Part shown: in pieces, positions 9,208-18,090 of the stretch
Layout: each line of letters opens with the position of its first letter
Position numbering within the stretch: position 1 is the first letter of the stretch
NCBI RefSeq assembly: GCF_900078305.2
Contig: NZ_LT546028.1
Location: forward strand, 670,948-734,947
DNA from: Corynebacterium bouchesdurhonense
Lineage (GTDB): Bacteria; Actinomycetota; Actinomycetes; Mycobacteriales; Mycobacteriaceae
Length of the DNA: 64,000 nucleotides
Direction of reading: 5' to 3'
Translations under genes and position numbers: made by a program
Notes under the pieces: generated by a model
Databases searched by the model: none
Seen by the model: only the letters and a program-made list of their open reading frames with translations
What the model was told of the DNA's origin: nothing

Positions 9208-12200
9208 GTGACTGATTCGTCTCGACGTTCACAGAAGCGCGCCCGCACGGGTGTCGCAGCTTCATCTGTCATTGCTTTGGCGCTCGGCGCCTTTAGTGTC
9301 GTCGGCCCGGGCCCCCTCGCGCCGTCCGCCGCAGCGGCGGAATTCAAAGGTGGCATCCGCGGCAAAGCCGGCACGGGCGCGATTGAAAAGGACGCTCAAA
9401 AGGATTCGGACCTCGATTCAGGGACGTGTGCCGTGGTGGGCAAACCGGAGAGTGGCAGCCAGGCGGGCTTTTCGTGGACGAGCTTTGAACCGAGCACCTC
9501 CACTGGAAATAAGACGGAGTGGGGTTTAAGCCTCGCCTTCGACAACTCGAAGGACCGCACCTTCGCGGACTGGAGCTTCAGCAATTCGGGCAACCATGGC
9601 GACCTCTTGCCTACTGGCTCGGTTTCCTCCATGGATCCTGATGCTGTATTTCCTGTCGATCCGCCTCTCACAGTCAACGCAAAGGCCGATGAGAGCATCG
9701 ATATTACGGCAGCCCGCGGCCAGAGAAATTTGAATGTTTTCTCGGACCTGACCGAAGCAGAGGTGCAGCAGTTCGCAAACGCCAGCACCGATAACCGGGT
9801 GCGCTACGCGTGGGTTGGAACGTATACGAAAGACAACTCTCAAGGCTCTCAGCATGCCACTAAGGGGGGAAACGCTAGGTACAGGGCTGTGGTCAACCCG
9901 TGGCCGAGCGAGGACATTGAATGTAACCCGATCACGGTGTCGTGGGACAGCTTCGAGGAGCATGTCATCGTCCCTGGTGAGAAAACCAAGGTCGGTCACA
10001 TCAACATTCCGGCGGTTCAGAGCGGCGGTACGGACGATTCGTTGTCCCGAATGGTTGCTGAGGCCTTTAGCGATACTGGCGAATACATCGGCCCTGCTCT
10101 TATCGACGATAAGGGAGACATCTACTTCACCTGGCCCGAGTATCGCGGAACGAAGCTGGCGAACAACAGGAACGTGAAGTTCTCCGTTACCGCGAAACCA
10201 CGATCTGTGGCTCAGCTCCAGACTGCGGTTGAGCACAACAACACCGGAGAGGGCAAAGCGTTTGATGCTTCCAACTCGCTCGGGCGTTACAGCAAGCCGA
10301 ACGTCATTGACTCGGCGACGTTCACCCTGGACGACACGGAATACCACGACCCGAAGTACGACAAGACCGAAGCGAAGATCATCTCCGGCGTCGATAGCGC
10401 CACTGGTCCGCTCGCAACCGAGCCGCAAAAGGTCACCTTCACTCAAGTCCCGGACCTGATCACGGACTTGGAAAAGAAGAAGGCCAACGGCGGCTTCGAG
10501 GCCACGGTTGAGCTCGACGAGAGATATGTTTTCGAGGGCTGGACCGTCGAAATGGACGGCGAATACAACGTCACCGTCACTGCCCCGGAAAACCCGAAGC
10601 CGGGCACGTTTGCTCAGCCGAGGGTCGTCGTGACGTACTCAAACGGCTCGACGGATGAGCTGAGCCTGCTCGTGATCGTCGATCCGAACAACACCCAGGT
10701 CACTGACTTGGTGCGCCCAAACCTCGCCAAGGGCAAGGTGACCGAAGAGATCACCTCTCAGATTGCACTTAAGCCCATCATGAGGGGCTATAAGGCGGTC
10801 CACCCGGCGGAGTACGTAGTTGACCCGTCCAGCGTGCCCGATGGCTGGACCGTCACCGTCGACAACACCGGCAAGGTCACCGCGGTAGCGGATGAGTCTG
10901 TCGAGCCGGGCACCGTCATCACCCCGAAGGTGACGGCCACCTACCCGGACGGCACCAAGGATGAGATTGAGGTCCAGTTCCAGGCCATCGTGGACATCAA
11001 GATCCCTGACTACGACACGGTGACAAACAAACCGAACCAAGACGTCAGCATGAAGCCCGAGGTTCCCGAGCGCGGACTGAGTGGCAACACGACCGACGAG
11101 GCCCCGAAGCGCTACACTTTCGAAGACGGCACGACGACGTTCACCTTGACGGACGACAGCGGCACCTGGAACGTCAAGATCAATGAGACCACTGGTGAAA
11201 TCACCACTACGATTCCGAAGACTGCGCCCGAAGGCTACGTCCTCAACCTTCCGGTGCTCGCCCATTACGACGAGAACAAGCCGCAGAAGGTGAAGGCCAC
11301 GATCGTCGTAATCAAGGGCGATCTTGCTCCGGTCTACTCGGTAGAGACCACCGGCCCGAACCAAGCGGTTGAGCACCAGGTCGAGGATGCTCCAAAGGGT
11401 TCGACGTTCTCCTTCGGCAAGAACGGGGACCAGCCGATCCTTGAGCAGGAAGTAGACGGCTGGAAATACAAGATCGACCCGAACACCGGTGTCGTTTCGT
11501 CCACCCCGCCAGCTGACGCGAAGCCTGGCGACAAGAACACCGCGACCGTCAGGGTGGAAACCCAGGATGGGTTGGTGGCTCAGGTTCCCGTCACCACCGT
11601 CGTGAAGCTGACCAACAACTGGGAGGCTGAGCCCTCTTACCCTGTTGAGACTGTCTACCCCGGTGATACGGCAAATTTGGTTGTCGATCTCCAGAAGCCG
11701 GATAACGTTAGCCTCGCCGAGGACAACCCCTACGAATTGGGTGAGGTTCCCACAGGCTGGACCGTCAGCATCGATAACGACGGCAAGATCACCGCGACCG
11801 CACCGGCGGACGCGAAGCCGGGCACCCAGGTGAAGATTCCCGTCACTGTGACCTACGCGGACGGTTCCACGGATACCACTCAGGCGGTTGTGAACGTCGT
11901 CGACGTTCCGACGCGCCCGGTGCCATTCGATGTCGAGTACGTCTACGATCCGGAGATCCCCGCCGGCGAGTACAAGACGGTTACCGAAGGCGTCGCAGGT
12001 GTGGAGAAGCAGAAGCGCGACGGCACGTGGGAGCAGACCACTGCGCCGACCAACGAAGTCGTCCACATCGGCACCAAGCCGGCCGAGGCATCCAAGGATG
12101 TGACCTGGAAGGTTCCGATCCCGTACAGCACGACGACGCGTCCGAACCCTGAGCTTGCTCCGGGCGAGCAGAAGGTTGTGCAGAAGGGTGAGGACGGCGA

Positions 12201-15200
12201 GCGCACCTACACCGCCAAGTTCACTGCTACCGGTGATCAGGCCTCGGTCGTTGAGTCCGAGGACACGAAGCAGCCGGTCGAGGAGATCATCGAGTACGGC
12301 CCGCGCCTGGATGACCAGGAGCTGGTGACCGAGACCACCCGCAAGATCCCGTTCGAGACGAAGATCGTTTTTGACAACACCCTCGAGGCGGGTCAGCAGG
12401 TCGTCGATACGCAGGGCGTTGTCGGCGAGGAGAAGGTCACGAGCACCCAGAAGCTTGTTGACGGCAAGCCGTCCGGCGACCCGGTGGTCACGACCACCAC
12501 GGTGACCGAGAAGCAGGATGCTGTCATCCACGTGGGCACGAAGACCGAGGGTGCGACCACGGTTGAGCACACCGAGCCGGTGCCGTTCGAGACCAAGGTT
12601 GAGATCGACCCGAATATGCCGGCCGGGACCTACGAGGTTGTGACGCCGGGTAAGGCTGGCGAGAAGACCGTTAAGGTCACGCAGACCATCGTCAACAGCC
12701 AGGTCACCGAGACCAACCGTGAAGAGAATGTCACGGTGCAGCCGGTCACCGAGGTGATCAAGGTCGGTACGAAGCAGGCAACCGCCACCGACAAGGTCGA
12801 GTGGACCGAGCCGATTCCGTTCTCCACGGTCGTGCGCCCGAACCCGGATCTGAAGCCGGGCGAGGTCAAGACCGTCCAGGAAGGCGTCAACGGTGAGGCG
12901 AAGTACACCGCGACGTTCACCGGCACCAACGGTGAGGCTGCGGTGAAGGAAGAGACCAGCCGCACCGAGCCGACCGACCAGATCATCGAGTACGGCCCGA
13001 CGATTGCGGACCAGAGCCTGACGTCGACCACGACGAACCCGGTTCCGTTCAACACCACGTTTGTGGCGGACCCGACGTTGCCGGTGGGTCAGCAGGTCGT
13101 CGATAAGCAGGGTGAGAACGGTGTCGACACCATCACCTCGACCCAGGAGATCAAAGACGGCAAGCCTGTTGGCGAGCCGACGATCACCACGGATCGCACG
13201 AAGGAGCCGGTCGACGCGGTTGTCCGCGTTGGCACGATGACTACGGGTGAGACCGTCAACTCGTACGAGGCGGAGATTCCGTTCCCGACTCGTTTCGTTT
13301 ACGACACGACGCTTGCTCCGGGCGAGTCGAAGGTGACTCAGGTGGGTAAGCCGGGCACGAAGAAGGTGACGATTACTCAGCTTGTGGTCAACAGTCAGCC
13401 GAGCGGTAAAGCGACCACCACTGAGGAGATTGTTGAGCAGCCTGTTGAGCAGGTCGTGACCATCGGTACCAAGCCTGATTCTGCGACCAGTGCAGTGACC
13501 TGGACTGCGCCGATCCCGTACGACACGGTCGTTCGCCCGAACCCGGATCTGAAGCCGGGCGAGGTCAAGACCGCCCAGCGGGGCGAGAATGGCGAGAAGA
13601 ATGTCACGGCCAACTTCAGGGCCACTGGCGGCGACGCAACCTCGAGCACGAGTGAAGAGATCACGAAGCAGCCGAAGGACCAGATCATTGAGTACGGTCC
13701 GACGATTGCAGACCAGACTCTGAAGTCTGAGACAACCCGTCCGATCGATTTCGAGACCGAGATCATCTTCGACAACACGTTGCCGGCTGGTGAGCAGAAG
13801 GTCGACCAGCAAGGTGAGAACGGCGAAGAGAAGATCACCTCTACCCAGGAGATCAAGGACGGTAAGCCCGTTGGCGAGCCGACCATCACCACTGAGAAGA
13901 CCAAGCCGGCGAAGAATGCCATCATTCGTGTTGGCACGAACCCGATCACCACTACGTCTACCGCAACGGAACAGGTCCCGACCACCGTCACCCAGACGAC
14001 GGAAGTTCCGACAACTGTCACTGAAACCACCGAGGTGACGACGACTGTCGACGGAACGCCGACGACGATTACGGAGACGACGGAGATCCCGACAACGGTT
14101 CCTACGACCATTACGGAGACCAAGGAAGTTCCGACGACCGTGCCTACCACGGTTAAGGAAACGCAAACCACGCAGGTTCCGACCACGGTCAAGGAGACCG
14201 AAACCAAGGAAGTCCTGACTACCATCACGACTACGACGACGGAGACGAAGGAAGTGCCGACTACGGTCAGCGGCACTCCGACTACGGTCACGGAGACCAA
14301 GGAAGTCCCGACGACTATCACCACCACGATCCCGACGACGGTGAAGGAAACGGCAACCGCAACCACCACGGTTCAGGCTGAACCGCAGCCTGTCTCCAAG
14401 ACGGTGAAGCTCCCGTCCACGACGAAGATCATCTTCGATCCGACTCTTGAGCCGGGAACGGAAGTTGAGGATGTCAAGGGCGTCGACGGCGAGGTCAAGG
14501 TCACGTTCGAGAATGGCGAGGCCACGGCTGAGACAGTCAAGGAGCCGGTCCAGCGCGTTGTCCGCGTCGGAAGCAAGCCGGCTGAAGGCGTCGAGTGGAC
14601 TGAGGAGACCCCGTACAACGTCAAGGTTGAAGAGGATCCGAACCTCGAGGCCGGTAAGTACGTCGTCTCCCAGGAAGGCAAGCCGGGCCAGGTCGTCCAC
14701 AAGGCTGACGGTACGACCGAGAAGACTGATCCGACTGAACAGATCATTAAGGTCGGCACCAAGAACGCCGAGCCTGTCAAGAGCACGTTCAAGGCTCCGA
14801 TCCCGGCACCGGTCAGGATCGAGTACGACCCGAACCTGCCGGCTGGCACTTACCAGGAGGATCCCGCTAACCCGGGCGCAGATGGTGAGAAGGAAGTCAC
14901 CGTCACCCAGAAGCTGGTCAACGGCCAGCCGGAGGTGGCCGAGAAGGTCATCACCGAGCCGAAGCCGCGCGTGATCAAGGTCGGCACCAAGCAGCCTGTG
15001 GCTGGTGAGAATGTCACCTGGACCGAGCCGATCCCGTTCTCCACCGAGTTCCGCGAGAACCCGAACTTGGCACCGGGCGATACCCGCGTCGTCCAAGAAG
15101 GCCAGGACGGTCAGATCACCTACCACGTCGAGTTCAAGGCCAACGGCGAGTCCGCGACGGTTGAGAACAAGGACCAGCGCATCGAGCCGGTGAACCGCAT

Positions 15201-16539
15201 CATCGAGTACGGCCCGCGCGCCAAGGATGATGAGATCGTCAACCAGCTGACCCGCCCGGTCGAGTTCAAGACCAGCGTCATCTACGACGACTCCCTTGAC
15301 GAGGGCACGCAGGTCATCGTCCAGGGTGAGCTCGGTGAAGAGGTAGTCACCACGACGCAGAAGCTTGTCGACGGCAAGCCTTCTGGCGACCCTGTCACCA
15401 AGACGCAGGTCACCAAGGCCCCGAAGAACGCGGTGATCCGCATCGGCACCAAGAAGCCGGGCGCCCCGGAGCTTTCCGAGGTAGTCGACCTGCCGTTCAC
15501 CACCAAGATCGTCTTCGACCCGACGCTCGAGCCGGGTACCGAGGTCGAGGATATCCCGGGTGAGAACGGCCAGGTGAAGGTCACCGTGATCAACGGCAAG
15601 CCGACCGTTGCAACCGTGAAGGAGCCCGTCCAGCGCGTTGTCCGCGTGGGCAGCAGGCCGGCCGACGGAGTCGAGTGGACCGAGGAGAAGGCTTACGAGG
15701 TGAAGGTTGTAGAGGACCCGACCCTCGAGGCCGGCAAGTACGTCGTTGCCCAGGAGGGCAAGCCGGGTCGTACCGTCCACAACACGGACGGTACGGAGAC
15801 GACCACCGAGCCGACGGATCACATCATCAAGGTGGGTACCAAGGGCGAGAAGCCGGTCTACAGCGAGGTTGGGCTGCTGCCGGGTCAGTCTGCGGACATC
15901 CAGCCGACCAACGCGGTTCTGGGCAACCGGTACAGCAAGCTCGACTGGCCGAAGGGCTGGACTGGAGACGTCGATCCCGAGACCGGCCAGGTCCACGTGA
16001 CCGTGCCCGCGAATGCGACGCCGGGCAGCGAGGTTGACCTTCCGATCGAGGTGGATGCCAACGGTGTCAAGTCCACCGTCTTTGCCAAGGTGAAGGTGAA
16101 CGGCACAGGTGTTGTCCCCGCGCCGGATAACGGCAAGGGCTCTTCGGACACGGCCAAGCGTTGCGTGTCTAACGCGTTCGCGGCCAACAGCCCGATCCTG
16201 TGGCTGCTGCCGGTCGCGCTGCTGGGCGCAATCGGTTACGGCGTGAACGAGGCGTTCGGTCCGCAGATCCAGCAGGCAAGCGCCCAGATCAACGAGCAGA
16301 TCCGCCGCAGCATCCCGGACTTCGGTTTCGGCATCGAGCAGCCGGAATGGGTGCGCCAGATTAACGCTCAGGTCGACGCCATCAACCGCCAGTTCGCTCC
16401 TCTGGCGAAGCAGCTCGAGCCGGTTGGCATCGTGCTCGGGGCGATCGCCGCGGTCTCCCTGACCGGTGTGCTTATCGCGCAGGCCTGTTCTGAGGACGGC
16501 TTCGACAACGGGCTGATTGCGCTCAGCTCGAAGAAGTAG
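9208..16539 (+). CDS. Giant cell-surface protein, Rib-type and 16 G5-like repeats
   Basis: This 2443-aa protein has a long Sec signal (twin Arg/Lys start, hydrophobic core, AAAA before residue 45). A roughly 350-residue non-repeated head follows. Next come about five Rib/YPDG-like modules (residues about 430-900; GWTVSIDNDGKITATAPADA, YADGSTD, YPDGTKDE). Nine G5-like modules ending in VGTK or EYGP follow (to about 1580), then a Thr-rich stalk (about 1580-1730), then seven more G5-like modules (to about 2215) and one last Rib-like module. Two hydrophobic segments near the end flank a helical stretch. There is no LPXTG motif, so membrane anchoring is more likely than sortase attachment. Such proteins usually act in adhesion or wall contact; that role is inference. 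GTG 9208 has an AAGGAG site 5 nt upstream, and a strong terminator follows at 16571. Confidence 0.85.
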   Translation: MTDSSRRSQKRARTGVAASSVIALALGAFSVVGPGPLAPSAAAAEFKGGIRGKAGTGAIEKDAQKDSDLDSGTCAVVGKPESGSQAGFSWTSFEPSTSTGNKTEWGLSLAFDNSKDRTFADWSFSNSGNHGDLLPTGSVSSMDPDAVFPVDPPLTVNAKADESIDITAARGQRNLNVFSDLTEAEVQQFANASTDNRVRYAWVGTYTKDNSQGSQHATKGGNARYRAVVNPWPSEDIECNPITVSWDSFEEHVIVPGEKTKVGHINIPAVQSGGTDDSLSRMVAEAFSDTGEYIGPALIDDKGDIYFTWPEYRGTKLANNRNVKFSVTAKPRSVAQLQTAVEHNNTGEGKAFDASNSLGRYSKPNVIDSATFTLDDTEYHDPKYDKTEAKIISGVDSATGPLATEPQKVTFTQVPDLITDLEKKKANGGFEATVELDERYVFEGWTVEMDGEYNVTVTAPENPKPGTFAQPRVVVTYSNGSTDELSLLVIVDPNNTQVTDLVRPNLAKGKVTEEITSQIALKPIMRGYKAVHPAEYVVDPSSVPDGWTVTVDNTGKVTAVADESVEPGTVITPKVTATYPDGTKDEIEVQFQAIVDIKIPDYDTVTNKPNQDVSMKPEVPERGLSGNTTDEAPKRYTFEDGTTTFTLTDDSGTWNVKINETTGEITTTIPKTAPEGYVLNLPVLAHYDENKPQKVKATIVVIKGDLAPVYSVETTGPNQAVEHQVEDAPKGSTFSFGKNGDQPILEQEVDGWKYKIDPNTGVVSSTPPADAKPGDKNTATVRVETQDGLVAQVPVTTVVKLTNNWEAEPSYPVETVYPGDTANLVVDLQKPDNVSLAEDNPYELGEVPTGWTVSIDNDGKITATAPADAKPGTQVKIPVTVTYADGSTDTTQAVVNVVDVPTRPVPFDVEYVYDPEIPAGEYKTVTEGVAGVEKQKRDGTWEQTTAPTNEVVHIGTKPAEASKDVTWKVPIPYSTTTRPNPELAPGEQKVVQKGEDGERTYTAKFTATGDQASVVESEDTKQPVEEIIEYGPRLDDQELVTETTRKIPFETKIVFDNTLEAGQQVVDTQGVVGEEKVTSTQKLVDGKPSGDPVVTTTTVTEKQDAVIHVGTKTEGATTVEHTEPVPFETKVEIDPNMPAGTYEVVTPGKAGEKTVKVTQTIVNSQVTETNREENVTVQPVTEVIKVGTKQATATDKVEWTEPIPFSTVVRPNPDLKPGEVKTVQEGVNGEAKYTATFTGTNGEAAVKEETSRTEPTDQIIEYGPTIADQSLTSTTTNPVPFNTTFVADPTLPVGQQVVDKQGENGVDTITSTQEIKDGKPVGEPTITTDRTKEPVDAVVRVGTMTTGETVNSYEAEIPFPTRFVYDTTLAPGESKVTQVGKPGTKKVTITQLVVNSQPSGKATTTEEIVEQPVEQVVTIGTKPDSATSAVTWTAPIPYDTVVRPNPDLKPGEVKTAQRGENGEKNVTANFRATGGDATSSTSEEITKQPKDQIIEYGPTIADQTLKSETTRPIDFETEIIFDNTLPAGEQKVDQQGENGEEKITSTQEIKDGKPVGEPTITTEKTKPAKNAIIRVGTNPITTTSTATEQVPTTVTQTTEVPTTVTETTEVTTTVDGTPTTITETTEIPTTVPTTITETKEVPTTVPTTVKETQTTQVPTTVKETETKEVLTTITTTTTETKEVPTTVSGTPTTVTETKEVPTTITTTIPTTVKETATATTTVQAEPQPVSKTVKLPSTTKIIFDPTLEPGTEVEDVKGVDGEVKVTFENGEATAETVKEPVQRVVRVGSKPAEGVEWTEETPYNVKVEEDPNLEAGKYVVSQEGKPGQVVHKADGTTEKTDPTEQIIKVGTKNAEPVKSTFKAPIPAPVRIEYDPNLPAGTYQEDPANPGADGEKEVTVTQKLVNGQPEVAEKVITEPKPRVIKVGTKQPVAGENVTWTEPIPFSTEFRENPNLAPGDTRVVQEGQDGQITYHVEFKANGESATVENKDQRIEPVNRIIEYGPRAKDDEIVNQLTRPVEFKTSVIYDDSLDEGTQVIVQGELGEEVVTTTQKLVDGKPSGDPVTKTQVTKAPKNAVIRIGTKKPGAPELSEVVDLPFTTKIVFDPTLEPGTEVEDIPGENGQVKVTVINGKPTVATVKEPVQRVVRVGSRPADGVEWTEEKAYEVKVVEDPTLEAGKYVVAQEGKPGRTVHNTDGTETTTEPTDHIIKVGTKGEKPVYSEVGLLPGQSADIQPTNAVLGNRYSKLDWPKGWTGDVDPETGQVHVTVPANATPGSEVDLPIEVDANGVKSTVFAKVKVNGTGVVPAPDNGKGSSDTAKRCVSNAFAANSPILWLLPVALLGAIGYGVNEAFGPQIQQASAQINEQIRRSIPDFGFGIEQPEWVRQINAQVDAINRQFAPLAKQLEPVGIVLGAIAAVSLTGVLIAQACSEDGFDNGLIALSSKK
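11912..15855 (+). repeat. G5-like domain repeat array inside the surface protein
   Basis: Sixteen modules of about 60-80 residues share a Pro-Phe start (IPFxT, VPFET) and end in V-G-T-K, E-Y-G-P or V-G-S-K. They fall into types: A (RPNPxLxPGE ... IIEYGP), B (FDNTL ... DGKPxGxP) and C (DPNMPAGTY ... VGTK). The order is C-A-B three times, then after the Thr-rich break D-E-C-A-B-D-E. The DNA is also repetitive (GAGTACGGCCCG, CTGAAGCCGGGCGAGGTCAAG-type units), so this stretch is prone to recombination and misassembly. Confidence 0.75.
13945..14390 (+). repeat. Thr-rich stalk repeats (TTVTET / EVPTT units)
   Basis: About 145 residues consist of short degenerate units such as EVPTTVTETTEVPTT, ETKEVPTTV and PTTITTT, more than 45 percent threonine, between G5 modules 9 and 10. 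This resembles extended, possibly O-glycosylated stalks of surface proteins. Unit length varies, which suggests slippage-driven length change. Confidence 0.75.
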
Positions 16540-16570
16540 TCGCGCTGCCAGCACGGCGATGAACTAAACG

Positions 16571-16606
16571 AAGGCGGCCCGGAAACGGGCCGCCTTCTTT
16601 TTTTTG
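16571..16606 (+). terminator. Rho-independent terminator after the surface-protein gene
   Basis: AAGGCGGCCCG, a GAAA loop and CGGGCCGCCTT form a perfect 11-bp stem, followed by CTTTTTTTT. It lies 32 bp after the stop codon. Confidence 0.95.
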
Positions 16607-16674
16607 GCTTTGCGCTGGCGGGAATCTGCGCATTCGCTGTGTGCTCGTTGGCGCGTGCGGCTACGATCCTGCGT

Positions 16675-17892
16675 ATGACACGCACTCGCATTACCGCGGT
16701 CGCTCTAGCGGCCGCGCTCGCGCTCTCTGGGATTCAGGTCGCCGAGGCGCCGTCCGGTATAGCCCAGCCCGCGCAACCAGCCGCAAATCAAGCATCCGAA
16801 AAGAACGCCCGCCTCGCCGCCCAGGCCATCGAAGAACTCATCAACGAATACCGGGAAGCAAACGGCCTCAACCGCTTGGTCACGCACGAGGTGTACGACG
16901 CCAAAGCACTCGGGTGGTCCCAGCAGATGGTTAAGGATCTGCGTAACCCTCAGTTCGGCGAACCGGTGTTCAAGAATGGTGTCCGGGTGAATGACGGCGC
17001 GTTCCGCCATTCGAACCGGGAAGATTGGGGGTACTCGGGCGAGAATATTGTGTTCAGCGGCCCCTACGCCGATTCTGAGGAGGCTTGGAGGAGGGCCGCC
17101 TCGGAACTCTTCGAGGATTGGCGCAACTCCCCAGACCACAACGCAAACATGCTTTCACCCGTTTATCAGGGGGTGGGTCTGGGGCTCGTCCGTACGGCAC
17201 GCGGTGAGATCTGGGCTACCACGATGTTCTTCATCGACGACACTCCGGTTGTCACAGATGACGGGCAGAGTGGGCAGGCGGAGCGGGATGACGCGACCGA
17301 GGCTGCCATCGCGAGCGGCGCCCCGTTCTACGTACCGGCGGGGGCCCGCGCCCGCCTCGGTGTCCCGGGTGTTCCAAACCCTACCGACACCAGAAATCAC
17401 ACGGTGAGCCTGGCTGTCTCCTTCGAGGGCGGCGAGACCGGGACGGTGGTGCCGCAGGCAAAGGGGGAGGGGCAGGTCACGCACACCTGGGATAAGACGA
17501 AAGGGGCCCCGGCGGGGTTGGACCCCCTGGTAACGGGGCAGAAGATTGGGGCCGCGCCCCCTGCAACCACAACCACGCAGAAGGTGCCCCCGAGCGCAAA
17601 GCCGTCCACCACAACGTCAACCAGCCCTACGCAGTCGAAGCCCGCAACGCCGCCGAGCTCCGCCCCCACGGTCCCCTCGAAGCCCACGTCGCCAACGCCG
17701 ACAACGTCAACCAACGCGTCGACGACGACGCCGCCGACGCAGAACCCCTCGCCCGCCAATCCGCCCGCGGGTAACGGGGGCGGGGGATCGAGCAGTGTGG
17801 GAATCGTGATCGGTGTGGTGCTCGCGCTGCTCGCGGTTGTGGGCGCGGCCGCGGTGGCGATGCCCATGGTTATGCCGGGTGGGGGGAGGTAG
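16675..17892 (+). CDS. Secreted CAP (SCP/PR-1) domain protein with Pro/Thr stalk
   Basis: This 405-aa protein has a signal peptide (MTRTRITAVALAAALALSG, cleavage after about residue 30). A CAP domain spans about residues 45-185, with NEYREANGLNRL, HSNREDWGYSGENIVFSG, WRNSPDHNANMLSP and TTMFF. A less conserved region follows, then a Pro/Thr/Ser-rich stalk (about 290-375) and a C-terminal membrane helix before GGGR. It is therefore a membrane-tethered exported protein. CAP domains bind lipids or act in wall-related roles; the function here is unknown. The start at 16675 is preferred over 16639 because TACGAT lies 7 nt before it (leaderless promoter) and the signal peptide then begins properly. 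Confidence 0.8.
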   Translation: MTRTRITAVALAAALALSGIQVAEAPSGIAQPAQPAANQASEKNARLAAQAIEELINEYREANGLNRLVTHEVYDAKALGWSQQMVKDLRNPQFGEPVFKNGVRVNDGAFRHSNREDWGYSGENIVFSGPYADSEEAWRRAASELFEDWRNSPDHNANMLSPVYQGVGLGLVRTARGEIWATTMFFIDDTPVVTDDGQSGQAERDDATEAAIASGAPFYVPAGARARLGVPGVPNPTDTRNHTVSLAVSFEGGETGTVVPQAKGEGQVTHTWDKTKGAPAGLDPLVTGQKIGAAPPATTTTQKVPPSAKPSTTTSTSPTQSKPATPPSSAPTVPSKPTSPTPTTSTNASTTTPPTQNPSPANPPAGNGGGGSSSVGIVIGVVLALLAVVGAAAVAMPMVMPGGGR

Positions 17893-17899
17893 GTGGGAA

Positions 17900-17917
17900 G
17901 GGGGCGTCGATAAGCAC
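17900..17917 (-). repeat. Dispersed 18-mer copy (16/18), intergenic
   Basis: GGGGGCGTCGATAAGCAC is the reverse complement of the dispersed motif TTGCTTGTCGACGCCCCC with two changes. It lies 8 bp after the CAP-gene stop. Confidence 0.8.
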
Positions 17918-17988
17918 GATGCCCCAAAACGCAACCGTTTTCAATAGCGAATGCCTGTGCTGGGGCTGTGAGCTGGGAGAATGCGAGC

Positions 17989-18013
17989 GTTACGCAAAGT
18001 TCACGTAAATGCT
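17989..18013 (+). promoter_or_regulatory. Possible PhoP/PhoR-type direct-repeat box
   Basis: ACGCAAAGTTC and ACGTAAATGCT (17992-18013) form a direct repeat with an 11-bp period, and a further GTTCGTGG follows at 18026. Response regulators of phosphate starvation in corynebacteria bind loosely conserved 8-bp direct repeats with 3-bp gaps. The position about 80-100 bp before the alkaline phosphatase start fits such control, but the site is a guess by pattern. Confidence 0.35.
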
Positions 18014-18090
18014 GCTTTCTGGAAAGTTCGTGGGAATAGCTTGCCTATCGGTTTAAAAACCAGATACGTCTTCTCGCAGAAAGAGTTCTC

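Noticed and set aside
13945..14390. Tandem repeats considered as a CRISPR array
   Set aside because: Units are short, variable, in frame and Thr-coding with no spacer structure and no cas genes nearby.
10639..16554. A 1971-codon open frame on the minus strand opposite the surface protein
   Set aside because: It is a mirror of the high-GC, repeat-rich plus-strand gene. It has no start signal, and the plus frame shows a signal peptide, recognisable domains and a terminator.
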